From Camellia lanceoleosa (lineage: Eukaryota; Streptophyta; Magnoliopsida; Ericales; Theaceae): DNA of 64,000 nt. A model generated the notes under the pieces. The model saw only the letters and a list, made by a program, of their open reading frames with translations. It was not told the origin of the DNA and searched no databases. Numbering within the stretch: position 1 is the first letter of the stretch; every line of letters begins with the position of its first letter. Shown in pieces: positions 1 to 11,006 of the stretch. Location of the stretch: positions 91,667,944 through 91,731,943 of the forward strand of contig CM045763.1 in the NCBI GenBank assembly GCA_025200525.1, written 5' to 3'. Made by a program: the position numbers and the translations under genes.

Positions 1-334
1 TCCATTCCGAGACGAAGGTTGCAGTGAAAGCTATACAGATTGTTGATGACAAATTAACAGAGCTTTGGGTAATTTGTTTTGGTAAAATTTGTATTCCTTC
101 TTCCTTTCATAGTGGATTGATTAGTGGCGTTTCGCCTATGATTTTTTAATCACAATTGGAGGTGCTTCAATTGTGGTTTTTTCACGTAAAAATCATTTGT
201 GTCGATTTATTATTTCAGAAGTGACAATCTAAATTACTTTCGTATGTGCTAGATGATTTAGATTGTTAGTTTTAAATCATTTGGGAGTTGGTACAATTAA
301 TCTTGATATAATCACGAATCACTTAAGTTTTTCA
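1..334 (+). repeat. 5' LTR (3' portion only) of the Sirevirus element
   Basis: This stretch matches 8765-9098 with few differences, including the shared stretch around GGCGTTTCGCC. It ends in TTTTTCA, two bases before the primer-binding site. About 570 bp of the LTR is missing to the left of the window. Confidence 0.9.
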
Positions 335-336
335 AT

Positions 337-348
337 TGGTATCAGAGC
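337..348 (+). promoter_or_regulatory. Primer-binding site (initiator tRNA-Met type)
   Basis: The sequence TGGTATCAGAGC follows the LTR end after a two-base spacer. It is the classic plant Copia primer site complementary to the 3' end of initiator tRNA-Met, and it fixes the LTR boundary and the plus orientation. Confidence 0.95.
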
Positions 349-405
349 AAGTCACTCTTTGTTTTTGTCAAAACTATAGAAGTGTGATTTTGTGTGATTG
401 GTGAT

Positions 406-1345
406 ATGGATTCAATTCACGAAGGTGACTAGACCCATAGACCTCCATTACTTGATGGTACAAACTATTATTATTGGAAAGCTCGTATGAGAGCATTTTT
501 AAAATCTATCGATGAGAAAGTTTGGCACTGTGTGATCTATGGATGGAGTGAACCTGTTATCACCACTGACGGTGTTGATATCCCCAAATCGCTTGATAAA
601 TGAGACTCATTCGACTATCAAAACTCGAGCTGGAATAGTAAGGCTCTCAATTCCCTTTTTTGCTCCATCACACCTGAAGAGTTTCGTTATATTTGCACAT
701 GTGAGGTAGCAAAAAAGGCTTGGGACATTCTTGAAACTATTCACGAGGGTACTACTTCTGTTAAACGGTCAAAACTTCAACGTCTCACCTCCTCTTTTGA
801 AACTCTTTTTATGCGTGATGATGAGACGTTTGATGATTTTTATGCTAAACTTAGTGACATCGTGAATTCTTGTTTCACACTCGATGAAAAAATCTCTGAA
901 GTTAAGGTTGTTGGAAAAATTTTGAGGTCTTTACCCGAGAGGTTCCAATCAAAAGTTATAGCTATTGGGGAGGCTCAGAATGTTGATACCCTCAAGCTTG
1001 ATCAGTTGGTTGGAAACTTGCAGACTTATGAAGCCCACCAGATTTCTAAGAAAAAACAAAAAGATAGTGTGGCTTTTACTAGTGCTCATGAGATTGCTAA
1101 GACCCTGAGATTGAGTTTGATCTAGAGTCCGAAATGACGGCTATATTTACTAAACAGTTCAAAAAAAAATTAAAGAAAAAAAAGCCTAATTTCAAGGACC
1201 CTTGTTCAAAAGATAAGAATAATGAAAAACGCAAAACTTTTCCACCAAAACTTGCTCCAAAAACTGAAAAGAAGTCTGTAAATAGGTAAGGTGTCAAGTG
1301 TTATGAATATCAAGGGTTTGGACATATTGCTCTTGAATGTCCATC
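406..1345 (+). pseudogene. gag: gag (nucleocapsid) of the Sirevirus element, broken
   Basis: The probable start is the ATG at 406, about 60 bp after the primer site. The N-terminal part carries the gag signature LDGTNYYYWKARMRAFL, followed by a UBN2/Retrotran_gag-type helical region that is open from 811 to 1125. In-frame stops occur near 430 and 601, and the frame changes after 1110. A zinc knuckle lies near 1300-1345, but the second Cys of CX2C is Tyr (CYEYQGFGHIALECP), so zinc binding is probably lost. Gag packages element RNA into virus-like particles in the cytoplasm. This copy cannot do so intact. Confidence 0.85.
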
Positions 1346-1493
1346 GAAAAAGACCCGAAAGAAAGTCTATACAGTGACTTGGAATGATGAAAGCAAGTCA
1401 GAGCAAAAACCCGAAGAAACTGAATCCGGTGAAGATGGAGATAGTACCTACATGGCATTCTGGTCTACTGTCACTCAACCTCCTCCAAAGCCA

Positions 1494-2560
1494 GTGGAGT
1501 TTGCTTGTGGTCAGAATTTGCACCGTGCTCCTACCTTTGATGGGAGTAATTGCTTATTTTGGAAGATCTGAATAAGGGAATTTCTTAGAGCTCATGACCT
1601 TGAAGGTCGGCAAGCCATTGAAGAGGATGTTGAAAGTGTTGACAATCCAATCAATCAAAGAGTTCTGACTGCCATCATGAAGCAATTTCTGAAGAAGAAC
1701 AACAACGGATTGCTCTCTGCACAAAGGCCAAAGATACATGGGACATTCTGAGTCAATTCCATGAAAGAGGAGAGTCATCATCACCACCACCCACCAACTT
1801 TCATGCCTTAGTTGCTCGACTAGAAGAGGTCAAGAAAAAATAGGAGAAAAAAAAAAGATGATGAAACCTCGGAAGACAATGATGAGATTTATGGTGATGA
1901 TCTACAACAAGCCTATGAAAAGCTTTACAATGAATCTCTGAATTTGTCCAAGATCAATGACAAATTGACTTTCAAGCTCAAAGCATGTAAAAGCGAGAAT
2001 GTCAAGCTAAAGGGAGAAATTGCTACAGCAAAACATGATGTCATCAAGATCTTAAATGACAGGAAAGATCTCTGTGAAAAACTTTTATCTTATGAGACCG
2101 AAAGGAATGAACTTTTGAAAGTCTATGCCAAATATGAAGAGAAGATTGAAACTCTTGAGATGTCACAAGCTTCATTGGAAAAGATGGTCGTTCAAAAAGA
2201 GGAAGAACTCCAAGATGCTAGAGCCACAATTGCTATGTGGAACAAAGGGTCAAAGACACTGGAAGATATCCTTGAATCTTAATAGATGAATTGTGACAAA
2301 AGTGGGCTAGGCTATGGAAATGCAACAGTTCAATAGGGACATGCCTCTACATCACACAACATTAAGACTCAAACAAAGGGAAAGCTGAAGGTTCAACGGG
2401 GTGATCCCTCTCTTCATCAACCTAACGGGGGTAAGATCAACAAAAGGGAGATAAAACCTATTTTTGTTTGTCATCATTATGGTAGGTATGGCCACATTCC
2501 TCCTTATTGTTATGAGTTGTTTGATAAGGTGTCTCAAAAAATTAGAAATTCTAACACTTC
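1494..2560 (+). pseudogene. Second gag-like segment, coiled coil and second zinc knuckle
   Basis: A second gag-start-like motif, FDGSNCLFWKI, appears at about 1537-1570, then a stop. The frame open at 1944-2282 (112 residues) is rich in Lys and Glu with a heptad-like pattern and looks like a long coiled coil, which is usual between gag and protease in Sireviruses. At about 2469-2520 a second knuckle, CHHYGRYGHIPPYC, again has Tyr in place of the second Cys. Stops and frame changes separate the parts. The coiled coil probably served in particle assembly, which is an inference from the lineage. Confidence 0.7.
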
Positions 2561-2677
2561 ATGGATTATAAGACAACCTTACATGTTTCAGTAGAACACC
2601 AAGATTCATGAGGGTGTTCATAACGCTAAGACATTTACCAAGACTACCAGTCCAGCATCTGTTAAGACCAAAAAGAT

Positions 2678-5227
2678 TTGGTGAGAAAGAGCTACTTAAC
2701 TTGTTTTGTTGTTCACACTGCACTGAAAGGACGTGACTCACACATGTGGTATCTCGATAGTGGGTGCTCTCGTCACATGTCTGGTGACAAATCCTACTTC
2801 ACTTCCTTTGAAAAATATGAAGGAGAAATTGTTACCTTTAGAGATGGTGGCATTTCTAGAGTCATTGGTAAGGTCTCTACAAGTGTGGCCGGTCTTCCCA
2901 AGCTCAAAAATGCCTTACTTGTTGATGGCCTTCAAGCTTATCTTTTAAGCATTAGTCAAATGTGTGATTCCCATCATGAAGTATTATTTTCAAAAAAATA
3001 AATATGAAATTTTAGATAAGAAGGGAAATAATGTCATGCATGGGGTTAGCACATCTAATAACTGCTATGGGATTGTTACCATTAATGATCTCACTTGCCA
3101 CTCGGTCGTCATAAGTAACCTTGACTTGTCGCATCAAAGATTAGGTCACATGAATTTCAAAGACCTAACCAAGATAGCTAACAAAGAGCTTGTGAGAGGT
3201 GTACCCAAAATGGGTAAGAATGTGAACCATGTGTGTAGACCATGTCAACTTGGGAAGCAAACTCGTGCCCCCCATAAAAAGGTGAACATCTTCACAACCA
3301 AATGTCCTCTTGAATTGGTTCATATGGATCATATGGGACCCACTCGCACTGAAAGTATTGGAGGTAAAAGATATATTTTTTTAACCGTTGATGATTATAC
3401 TCGGTTTTCATAAGTAAATTTTTTAAGAGAAAAATCTGACACGTTTGATGCTTTCTAGGCCTTAGTCCTTAAAATTCAAAATGAACAGGGTGTTTCTATT
3501 GGGCGTATCATAAGAATCCGAACGGATCATGGTCGTGAGTTTGAAAATAGTTCGTTTTCGGATTTTTTTGATATGCATGGAATTAAGCTTGAGTTTTCTG
3601 TACCGATTACTCCACAACAAAATGGAGTTGTTGAGAGGAAGAACAGGGTTGTTCAAGAGATGGCTAGGGTCATGCTCCTTAGTAAGAAAGTTCTTCCAAA
3701 GTTTTGGGCTGGAGTCTTACATATTGCTGTTTATGTTGTGAATTGTGTGTATTTAAGGCCCGGTACTTTACAAACTCCATATGAATTGTGGGAGGGATTG
3801 AAACCTAATGTAAAATACTTCAAAACTTTTGGAAGTAAATGTTACATTTTCAAAGATAGAGAGCCCTTGGGAAAATTTGACTCCCAAAGTGATGAAGGTA
3901 TTTTTCTAGGGTACTCAACCACTAGTAGAGCTTTTCATGTCTATAACCTACGTACTTTATCTTTAATAGAATCAATCAATGTGGTTATAGATGACACAAG
4001 TTCTCTTACTCCAGTGATACATAAGGAAGATAATGGTGAGTCTCCAAGCTTGGATACTAAACCACAAAGTCAAGGAGAAACAGAGGGTCATGCTCAAGAA
4101 AGAGAGCCAGTACCATCTTCAATGGTAAGTCCGAGTCCAAAGAGTGCACAAAGAGACACCACCTCTGATGTTCCTGTCACAACTAGTCAAGAGTTAAAAC
4201 CTTCAGCAAGGGTAAAACTGAACCATCCGGTTTAACAGGTAATTGGCAATGTTTCAAACCAAATGAAAACTCGAAAACAAGTTCGGGAAGAGGTAACTCA
4301 CATGTGCTATGTTTCATTACTTGAACCTGAAAATGTAAAAGAGGCCTTACTAGATGATAGTTGGGTGAATGCTCTGCATGATGAATTAGGTCAATTTGAA
4401 TGTAACAAAGTTTAGACTCTTGTTCCCAGACCTAGAGGCATGAATGTGATAGGTACCAAGTGGATCTTTAAAAATAAATATGATGAGAATGGTACTGTAG
4501 TTAGAAATAAAGCTAGGTTGGTTGCTCAAGGCTATACTTAAGTAGAGGGAGTTGATTATGATGAGACGTTTGCCCCTATTGCACGTCTCGAATCTATTCG
4601 TATTTTACTTGGTGTTGCATGCTTTCTTGGGTTCAAATTGTTCCAAATGGATGTGAAAAGTGCCTTTCTGAATGGGTACTTGAAAGAAGAGGCTTATGTT
4701 GAGCAACCAAAAGGGTTTGAGGACCCAAATTGTCCACACCATGTCTACAAGTTAGACAAGGCGTTATATGGGTTGAAACAAGCCCCTCGGGCTTGGTATG
4801 ATAGACTTACTACCTTTCTGCTTGATAATGATTTTCAAAGAGGTAGTGTGGACAAGACTTTATTTGTGAAACATACTAAGTCTCATATACTTGTTGCTCT
4901 GATTTATGTTGATGATATTGTGTTTGGATCCACTGCTGATCATCTTGTGAACTATTTCTCGAATTACAGGACACATGAGTTTGAGATAAGCATGACGGGA
5001 TAGTTGTCTTATTTCTTAGGTCTTCAAATTAAATAGTTTCCTTCAGGTATATTTGTCTCTCAGACCAAGTATACCAAAAATCTTGTGTCTAAGTTCGGTC
5101 TCGAGTCGGCCAAACATGCACGCACTCGCATGAGCACCAGTCTTCACCTTTCCAAAGATTCCTCTGGTACTGATGTTGATCCTACCCTTTATAGGAGTAT
5201 GATAGGGAGTTTCTTGTACCTCACAGC
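2678..5227 (+). pseudogene. pol: pol of the Sirevirus element (protease, integrase, reverse transcriptase), broken
   Basis: The segment starts with the protease-region motif WYLDSGCSRHMSGDKSYF (about 2747), followed by GAG-pre-integrase with HX4H (HQRLGH) and CRPCQLGKQ. The integrase core keeps TVDDYTRF, a RTDHGREF motif and PQQNGVVERKN. After a low-complexity linker, reverse transcriptase keeps FQMDVKSAFLNG, YGLKQAPRAWYD and the catalytic YVDD (about 4906). In-frame stops occur at about 3411, 3458, 4234, 4413, 4540 and 5002. The motif SYFLGLQIK is followed by YLTAS, where homology ends abruptly near 5227. The RNase H domain is absent. RNase H is essential in active Copia elements, so this copy is dead. 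Confidence 0.9.
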
Positions 5228-6590
5228 TAGTCTATTTGGATGCTATAATCTCATTGTCATTGATTCCTGTCATCTTAGCATTATTAGACTCATATAAACA
5301 CTTCTCATGCTGCTTGTAAGATTTCGTTCTTCTTTGTTCATAGCTCATTCTGAATGCACATGCTCATTGACTTTATGATCTCATTCTGTACACATCCTTG
5401 AGATAAACTGTTGCAGGGATTTTTGCACAAGTGATCAAGGTTCTTTATGGACCACTAATAGTGTCTCTTATATATTTTCAGAGAAATTGACCTATACTGG
5501 CATATCATGGGTGATGTTGAGTCTCTTGACCATTTACCATCGTTTTTCACTTTCACGGTTCCTCTCTCAGTTCATTGAAGTCAGGGAATTAGGAAAAGGC
5601 CACCTTAGAGGCACCAACCAGGCCATCCTTATTGATTTCATACTTCTCTGGTTTGGTCTCCATACTCTTAAGCGTGCATGCCACCAGTGAGTGCCCACAA
5701 GAAAGAAAAGTCAAAAATCAAAAGAAAAAAAAAAAAAAAAACTCATTGATTGAAGGGGAGCCTCCGCGTTTACTCAACAAATACCCCTTGATTCCTAGTG
5801 ATTTGACTTTTATCAATGATGTTTAGTTACTCTTGCCAGAGGTCCAGCCATTCGATCACCACGAGGATTAACTCTAGCTCCGTGGCCTCTCGAGGATTGC
5901 ACACACACACTTTCTTTATGTGAGCTCTCATGTTTGTCTTTGTGTTGCACATTCCCATATAGCTTATGCTCATTGATCAATATTTATCTGATTTACTCAT
6001 GATATTGTGCTTCATATTGTCAAATTATGAGTTAGCAGGCTTCATGGTTTGTGGATTATCCTATAGTAGAGTCACATTCTTGCTTTTGTGCTCACTTCCT
6101 CTTGTTTCAGGTCCCACTTGATAGTGCAAGTTGGTTTTAATAGCTCAGAAAAGGTACATTTTTGCCTTTGTTGTTTTCTTCCCCGCTCGAGCAACAAATT
6201 TAGCACTCAAGCGTATATTCCACTCATCCAGCACTTTTGTAGTAGTAACCAACTTCTAAGAGATTGTTTTTTGCACTCAAGCGCCTGAATCTCAGCTTGA
6301 ACGAAGCCATGCGCATGAGTTCTCACGCTCGGGCGCCTAAATTCTTTCTCTAGGGAACTGCAATGCTTTAAAAACCCAGCCTTTGTCTTTTCAGTTCATT
6401 CTTCCCCAAATTCTATCTCCCCTCTCCTAGAGCTCCTTTGGCGATCCTCTTCTTCCAAGCTTAAGCTTTGTTTTGGTTTGTTCATGACTGTCATTCCCTT
6501 TTTTCCAGTGCTCTTTCGTCTTCTCAGTCACGTCCTCCTCTATACATAAGAAGTTAACTGCCTCTTGCCCTACTTATAACACGAACCGGT
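5228..6590 (+). other. Non-coding stretch between pol and env-like gene
   Basis: No RNase H homology is seen, so a deletion or replacement at the pol end is likely. The region is T-rich, has a poly-A run near 5728-5745 and a splice-acceptor-like TTGTTTCAG at about 6103-6111. The CTCGAG-pair module at 6186-6342 lies within it. I see no other gene. Confidence 0.5.
6186..6374 (+). promoter_or_regulatory. CTCGAG-pair module with TATA-like box ahead of the env-like gene
   Basis: Motif pairs spaced 20 bp start to start occur at 6186/6206 (CTCGAG/CTCAAG) and 6276/6296 (CTCAAG and the degenerate CTTGAA). A further CTCGGG is at 6328. A TTTAAAAA box follows at 6367-6374, about 35 bp further on. The same arrangement is found in the element's own LTR. 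Read as an internal promoter for the env-like gene this is an inference; the motif spacing is directly visible. Confidence 0.45.
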
Positions 6591-6599
6591 TTCCATCTG

Positions 6600-7723
6600 C
6601 CAAAAAAGCCAATTCTTTTAGAGAGTCTTACTCAACTAGGATTGTCCATCTTGAGCACAATGTCTAGCCAAACACCTTTGAGTCCATGCCCATTCGACCA
6701 TTGTTTGATCCTTTAGGAGGAGATTTGGTCCTTTCTTTCTCCGACCGTCAAAACCTTGACTGGGTTCGGGAATTTTATTGTAATATTGAGGGGATTGACA
6801 ATATTGGCCCTACTTTCAAGACCTAGGTCAGGTCTAAGTCCATCACCATTACCCCTGAACTTATTCGTGAGTTATTAGGCATTGGCCAAGTCTTTCCGTG
6901 TCACTATCCTTTCCCTGTCCAACCCACCTATGATTTCAACGAGGTGGCCATTGTATTGTATGGTACGCCCTGTTCTTGGATCCAGGGCACCTTGATCAAA
7001 CAGCATGAGCTTCTTCCCCAATTCAGTTTGCTAAATCTCATTGTCTGTGCCAACATCATTGTCACCACTCATCGCTCCAAAATCAATCAAGAACAAGGCT
7101 TTGTTCTCTTTTGCATTACTCACCACTGTTCTATCAATCTTGCCACCCTCATTATTCAAAAAATGGTAGCTGTTTTTGAGAGAAGCAACTTAGGTCTTCC
7201 TTACGGTTGCCTTATTAACCATCTTCTCACCAAATTTGAGGTTCCTTCTTTTGACGAGGATGAATTTGCCTTTCTTACCTGCCCATTCACCAAAAAGACC
7301 GTCTCCCAGAGTCAGTCTCATGTCAAGGGGGGTTCTTCTGGGGTGGGTGTTTCTGGTACAGGTGGTGATCCTCTAGCCGATGAGGCAGAGTATGACGCTG
7401 CTACTGCAGGTGAGGCTGCAGGTGAGGGGGAGCAGCTTCCTCTAGCTCGTTCTCTCAGAGGCCAACTGCATCAGTTTGAGCAGGCCATGGTTTCCCGTTT
7501 TGATCACTTGGAGGGCCAGATGGATATCTTTGATGCTCGGCTTACTGATCTTGAGACCACCACCGATGCCAGGCTCTCTGCTTTGGAGGTCTCTTCCAGC
7601 CACATTAAGGAGTCTGTTGCTCAATCTTCCCACCATATTGCTCAGATCTTGACTATGCTTCAACTACAGCAGCCTTTGCCGCCGCTGGCTCAGTGGTACT
7701 TGTTTCTCTTTCTCCTTGGATAG
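6600..7723 (+). pseudogene. env-like / plant-transposon-domain accessory protein of the Sirevirus element
   Basis: The frame open at 6944-7723 (259 residues) extends upstream to about 6600 through in-frame stops, one of them near 6823. Upstream residues include SFSDRQNLDW and ITPELIRELLGIG, resembling the 'putative plant transposon protein' domain (Transposase_32 type) that is common in Sirevirus third ORFs. The C-terminal part has a Gly/Ala/Glu-rich linker, then a helical, heptad-like segment (LEGQMDIFDARLTDLETT). I see no convincing signal peptide, and the C-terminal LFLFLLG is short for a membrane anchor. The env-like label follows convention in SIRE elements. Function is unknown and membrane fusion activity is not demonstrated here. 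Confidence 0.65.
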
Positions 7724-8176
7724 TGTTTTGAACAGTGTATTTTCCTCTGCACAGCTTCTTTTCTACTGTTTTTCGGTTGTTTTTCTTCTGTGGTTTTTTT
7801 TTTTTAATTTTATTTTATGTGCCTATCTTTCAGACAAAAAAAAGGGAGTATTGTGGGATGGGAATGTACATGCATATTGGGATATGTTGGATTTTTTGGC
7901 ATAGATAGATTTGCTTATACATATGTGGATATGGTGTTTATTCCTCTCTATTGGTCTTCGTTATCTTATTTCATTCCACAATTTTGGTTGATTTGATATT
8001 TTGATATTTTCCACATGTGGCTTGTTCAAAAGGGTTCGAAGTGTACTTCAATCAAATCGGCTTGTGTGATTTTTGTAGTTGGTGTTTTGTGTTTGGTCAG
8101 GGTTTTTGTTTATGTTACTGTGTCTAGTCCGTTTGTTTTGTTAGGAAAAATTGTTAGAAAGTTTTGTCTGGAAATT
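7724..8176 (+). other. 3' untranslated interior of the Sirevirus element
   Basis: This T-rich stretch has a run of T at about 7794-7806 and no homology to known domains. A short open frame at 8015-8197 overlaps the LTR start and shows no recognisable features, so it is treated as chance. Confidence 0.5.
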
Positions 8177-8191
8177 GGCAAAGGGGGAGAT
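8177..8191 (+). promoter_or_regulatory. Polypurine tract
   Basis: GGCAAAGGGGGAGAT lies immediately before the 3' LTR start TGTTAG. A purine-rich AAAGGGGGAG tract at this spot is the second-strand primer in Sireviruses and confirms plus orientation. Confidence 0.9.
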
Positions 8192-9098
8192 TGTTAGGTC
8201 CATACTTGTTGCCAATTCCGTGAACAAGCTTAGCTTAATTGAGTTCTAATTTTTCCTCTATTTTTGGTCTTCCTGCTCGAGTGGAAAAAGTTGCGCTCAA
8301 GTAGAGTTTCCACATTTCCAATACTTTGGTTCATCTGCACAAATACTGTGAGGTGTGGTTTTACGCTCGAGCGTAAGTTCCTACGCTCGAGTGTGAATCC
8401 CAGTTTGGAACACGCATTTTAGCATCTCTGCTCGAGCGTCCATTCCTGCACTCGAGCGGACATCGCAGTTTCTGATGCTATAAAACTACAGTTTGCTCCA
8501 AACTTAGGGTACAGCTTTCAGATCTTCTTTGAGGGTTTTAGGGTTTTCATCTGGGGCTATTTTGCAAGTTTTCTTTGATGTTTGATTGAGGATTATACTC
8601 ATGGTTTGACAAGCATACATCAAAGAATTGTTTGATTATTCAACTACAAGAGTGTTCTTCTTTGGTGGAATCCGAAGATTGAAGAGTAAAGTATTCAAAG
8701 GAGTTTGATGCTATGCGCAGTCGTTGATTCGACAATGGATGTTGTGGATTCAACATCAATCTGATCAATTCCGAGACAAAGGTTTCGGTGAAAGCTATAC
8801 AGATTGTTGAAGACAAATTGACAAAGTTTTGGGTAATTTGTTTTGGTAAAATTTGTATTCTTTCTTCCTTTCATAGTGAATTGATTAGTGGCGTTTCGCC
8901 TATGATTTTTTAATCACAATTGGAGGTGCTCCAATTGTGATTTTTTCACATAAAAATCATATGTGTCAATTTATTATTTTAGAAGCGACAATCTAAATTA
9001 ATTTCGTATGTGTTAGATGATTTAGATTGTTAGTTTTAAATCATTTTGGAATTGGTACAATTAATGTTGATCTAATCACAAATCATTTAGGTTTTTCA
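8192..9098 (+). repeat. 3' LTR of the Sirevirus element (907 bp)
   Basis: It starts TGTTAG and ends TTTTTCA. Its last 334 bp match positions 1-334. It contains three 20-bp-spaced CTCGAG pairs, a TATA box and the transcript start region. Confidence 0.92.
8276..8485 (+). promoter_or_regulatory. LTR promoter: three CTCGAG pairs plus TATA box
   Basis: Pairs start at 8276/8296 (CTCGAG/CTCAAG), 8366/8386 (CTCGAG/CTCGAG) and 8431/8451 (CTCGAG/CTCGAG), each exactly 20 bp apart. The second and third pairs share a TTCCT in the spacer. TATAAAA follows at 8479-8485, about 23 bp after the last motif. The position fits a U3 enhancer and core promoter. Confidence 0.65.
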
Positions 9099-9103
9099 GT
9101 AAC

Positions 9104-9512
9104 CTTCATTCAGACAAATACCAATGACAACAAAACAAATGCTATCAAAACTAACAATAATAACAAAATTATTAACTTGTTTGATGGCTGGAAGCTCTCT
9201 ATAATCCAGGTAAATGCACTGCAGCTGGAAGCTCCTGATTTGCAAATGTTGAAGCCGATGGGTGTTATTCTAATTAATGATAGGAATAAAAATTAGAATT
9301 TAGGAATAATTATTGAAAAATGTTTACACAAATATAGAGATAGAATAAGAAAAAGACCATAGATTGTGATGGAGGGTACTTATTGAATCGTCGCCTCGAA
9401 ATCGCTTTAAGTGCTTCAGTCGTCAAAATCAATCACTCGTAGATCAAGCTACAGTCTCAATTGTTGCTTCACAATTGCCACAAACCCATGGTGAAGACTG
9501 TGACAGTTGAGA
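9104..9512. other. Flanking DNA between two LTR elements
   Basis: It holds an open stretch to 9296 that begins inside the upstream LTR, includes FDGWKLSIIQVNALQLEAP and has a donor-like CAG/GTAAAT near 9210. I recognise no protein. It continues at 15502 once the element at 9518-15496 is removed. Confidence 0.3.
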
Positions 9513-9517
9513 CTTTA

Positions 9518-10987
9518 TGTCATAACCCGCTCCCCAGTAACTAAAGTTACCTCCGGCCAATTCTTAAACAAATAAATAAATGCGAGCGAAAATAATATTT
9601 AAGTGAGGGTACCAAAATAATCATTAAAGTTTCTATTTTTATTACAAAATTTATTGACCAAAAAGGCCGATATTCACATATAAAAATATCAAGTGTTGTG
9701 TGTGTCTATTTCGCAGCTTCACATCTAAGACTTTCCAAAGACTATTTCTGAATTGCATTATTTCCTGAAATTTGGTAAACAGCTATAAGCACATGGCAGA
9801 GTGAGAAATATTATACCAAGAGTATAAGGGATACAAAATAACCATGAATAGTTATGTAACTAAAATATTTAAGATAACTTAGTCTAAACAAATAATCATT
9901 TAAGTAGCAAAACTGAGATTATGTAAATAAATAACCATAACCATAACCATAACCACGGTATTGAACAAAATAGAACAGAGGTCATAAGAGTGACAGTCAG
10001 AACGGAGGTACAGATTCAATAGGTGACTCGTGCGGATTATAGAGGTGGCTCCCACAATAGTGTAGCACTTATCTCCATATAGTATTTTACTTCGTACAGA
10101 ACAGAGGTCAACAGATCCATGACAACAGAGGGTCACAAAGAGACCAACAGAAGCCAATGGTTATTTAAGTCCCCAAGGCGTGGGACTCCCGTGGTGGTAT
10201 TTATAAAACATAATTGTTTATAAGGTTATAGTCAAATATTCTTTAAAAGTTAAACAAACATATCCGTGGGTTTCATTTTAACAAATAGGGTTTAAAAAAT
10301 AATCCACATAACTGAAATATTAATATAATTTATAATACTTTATAAAACATAACTTGTATAAAAACAAATATGGTAAGTCAAAACATACGAAAAATATATC
10401 ATAGTGACTCAAGATATAATATAACTCACCTTAACTTTAATACTTCACTCTTTCTTTCCACTATCAAAGACCTTTTTGACTTCCATTATTTTTTCTTTAT
10501 TTACCTTCCCTTTTCTTTCTCTCTTTCTTTCCTTCCCTCCTTTCTTTCTTTCTTTCTTTTCCTTTCTTTCCTTCCGCCCTGATCAGCTCCTCTCTATTTA
10601 TAGGGAGGTGAGAGCATTACGTGGCCCGTGCGAATCTTCTCCAGATTCGATAATAAATTCCATAGATTCATTTTTATCCTTAATAAATATTTAAGATAAT
10701 TACATATTTTGACCTAATTTTTAATATAACTATATAAATAAATTAATTCCTAATTAAATTACATTTTATCGAATACCAATAGAAAATTAATTATTTATTT
10801 TACTACCACATTCATTATTATTATTATTATTTATTTATTTATACTTTGACCCCTAAATTTTTTTACTAATTATATTATTTTATAAAATTACACATAATAA
10901 TACAAAATCAATCATATATTTTCTTAACTGTGATTAAATAATATTAGTATAAATTTTACAGAATAATTAAAAATCTGAGTTGTTACA
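9518..10987 (-). repeat. 3' LTR of the minus-strand Gypsy-type element
   Basis: It matches 11697-11877 plus 14177-15496 along its length. It contains an ACCATA-type short tandem repeat near 9938-9956 and a pyrimidine-rich CTTTCTTT tract at about 10500-10575, which is purine-rich in element sense. Both are repeated in the other LTR. Confidence 0.9.
10595..10602 (-). promoter_or_regulatory. TATA box in LTR
   Basis: CTATAAATAG is read on the minus strand and is conserved at the same offset in the other LTR (15095-15102). The purine-rich leader lies just downstream in element orientation, as expected for an LTR core promoter. Confidence 0.6.
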
Positions 10988-11006
10988 ATCTTCCTTCCTT
11001 TTAAAA
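10988..11006 (-). promoter_or_regulatory. Polypurine tract of the minus-strand element
   Basis: Minus strand TTTTAAAAGGAAGGAAGAT runs directly into the LTR start TGTAACAACTC. It is preceded by GACGAAATTT, a context often seen before Gypsy PPTs. Confidence 0.8.

Larger units (their letters stand above)
1..9098 (+). mobile_element. Sirevirus-type Ty1/Copia retrotransposon, decayed, 5' end outside window
   Basis: The order is partial 5' LTR, initiator-Met primer-binding site, gag, coiled-coil region, protease, integrase, reverse transcriptase, an env-like reading frame, polypurine tract and 3' LTR. That order, a gag with a second zinc knuckle, and an extra gene after pol are typical of the Sirevirus (SIRE) lineage of Copia. 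All coding parts carry stops or frameshifts, so the copy is not autonomous. The 3' LTR ends in CA at 9098. The left target-site duplication lies outside the window, so insertion could not be verified from it; the right flank starts GTAAC. Confidence 0.9.

Noticed and set aside
337..348. tRNA-Met gene fragment
   Set aside because: Only the 12-base complement to the tRNA 3' end is present, in the position of a primer site. The same holds at 11684 and 60494.
8276..8456. CTCGAG sites as XhoI cloning or vector traces
   Set aside because: The motifs are degenerate, numerous, phased at 20 bp and embedded in natural LTRs at several loci.
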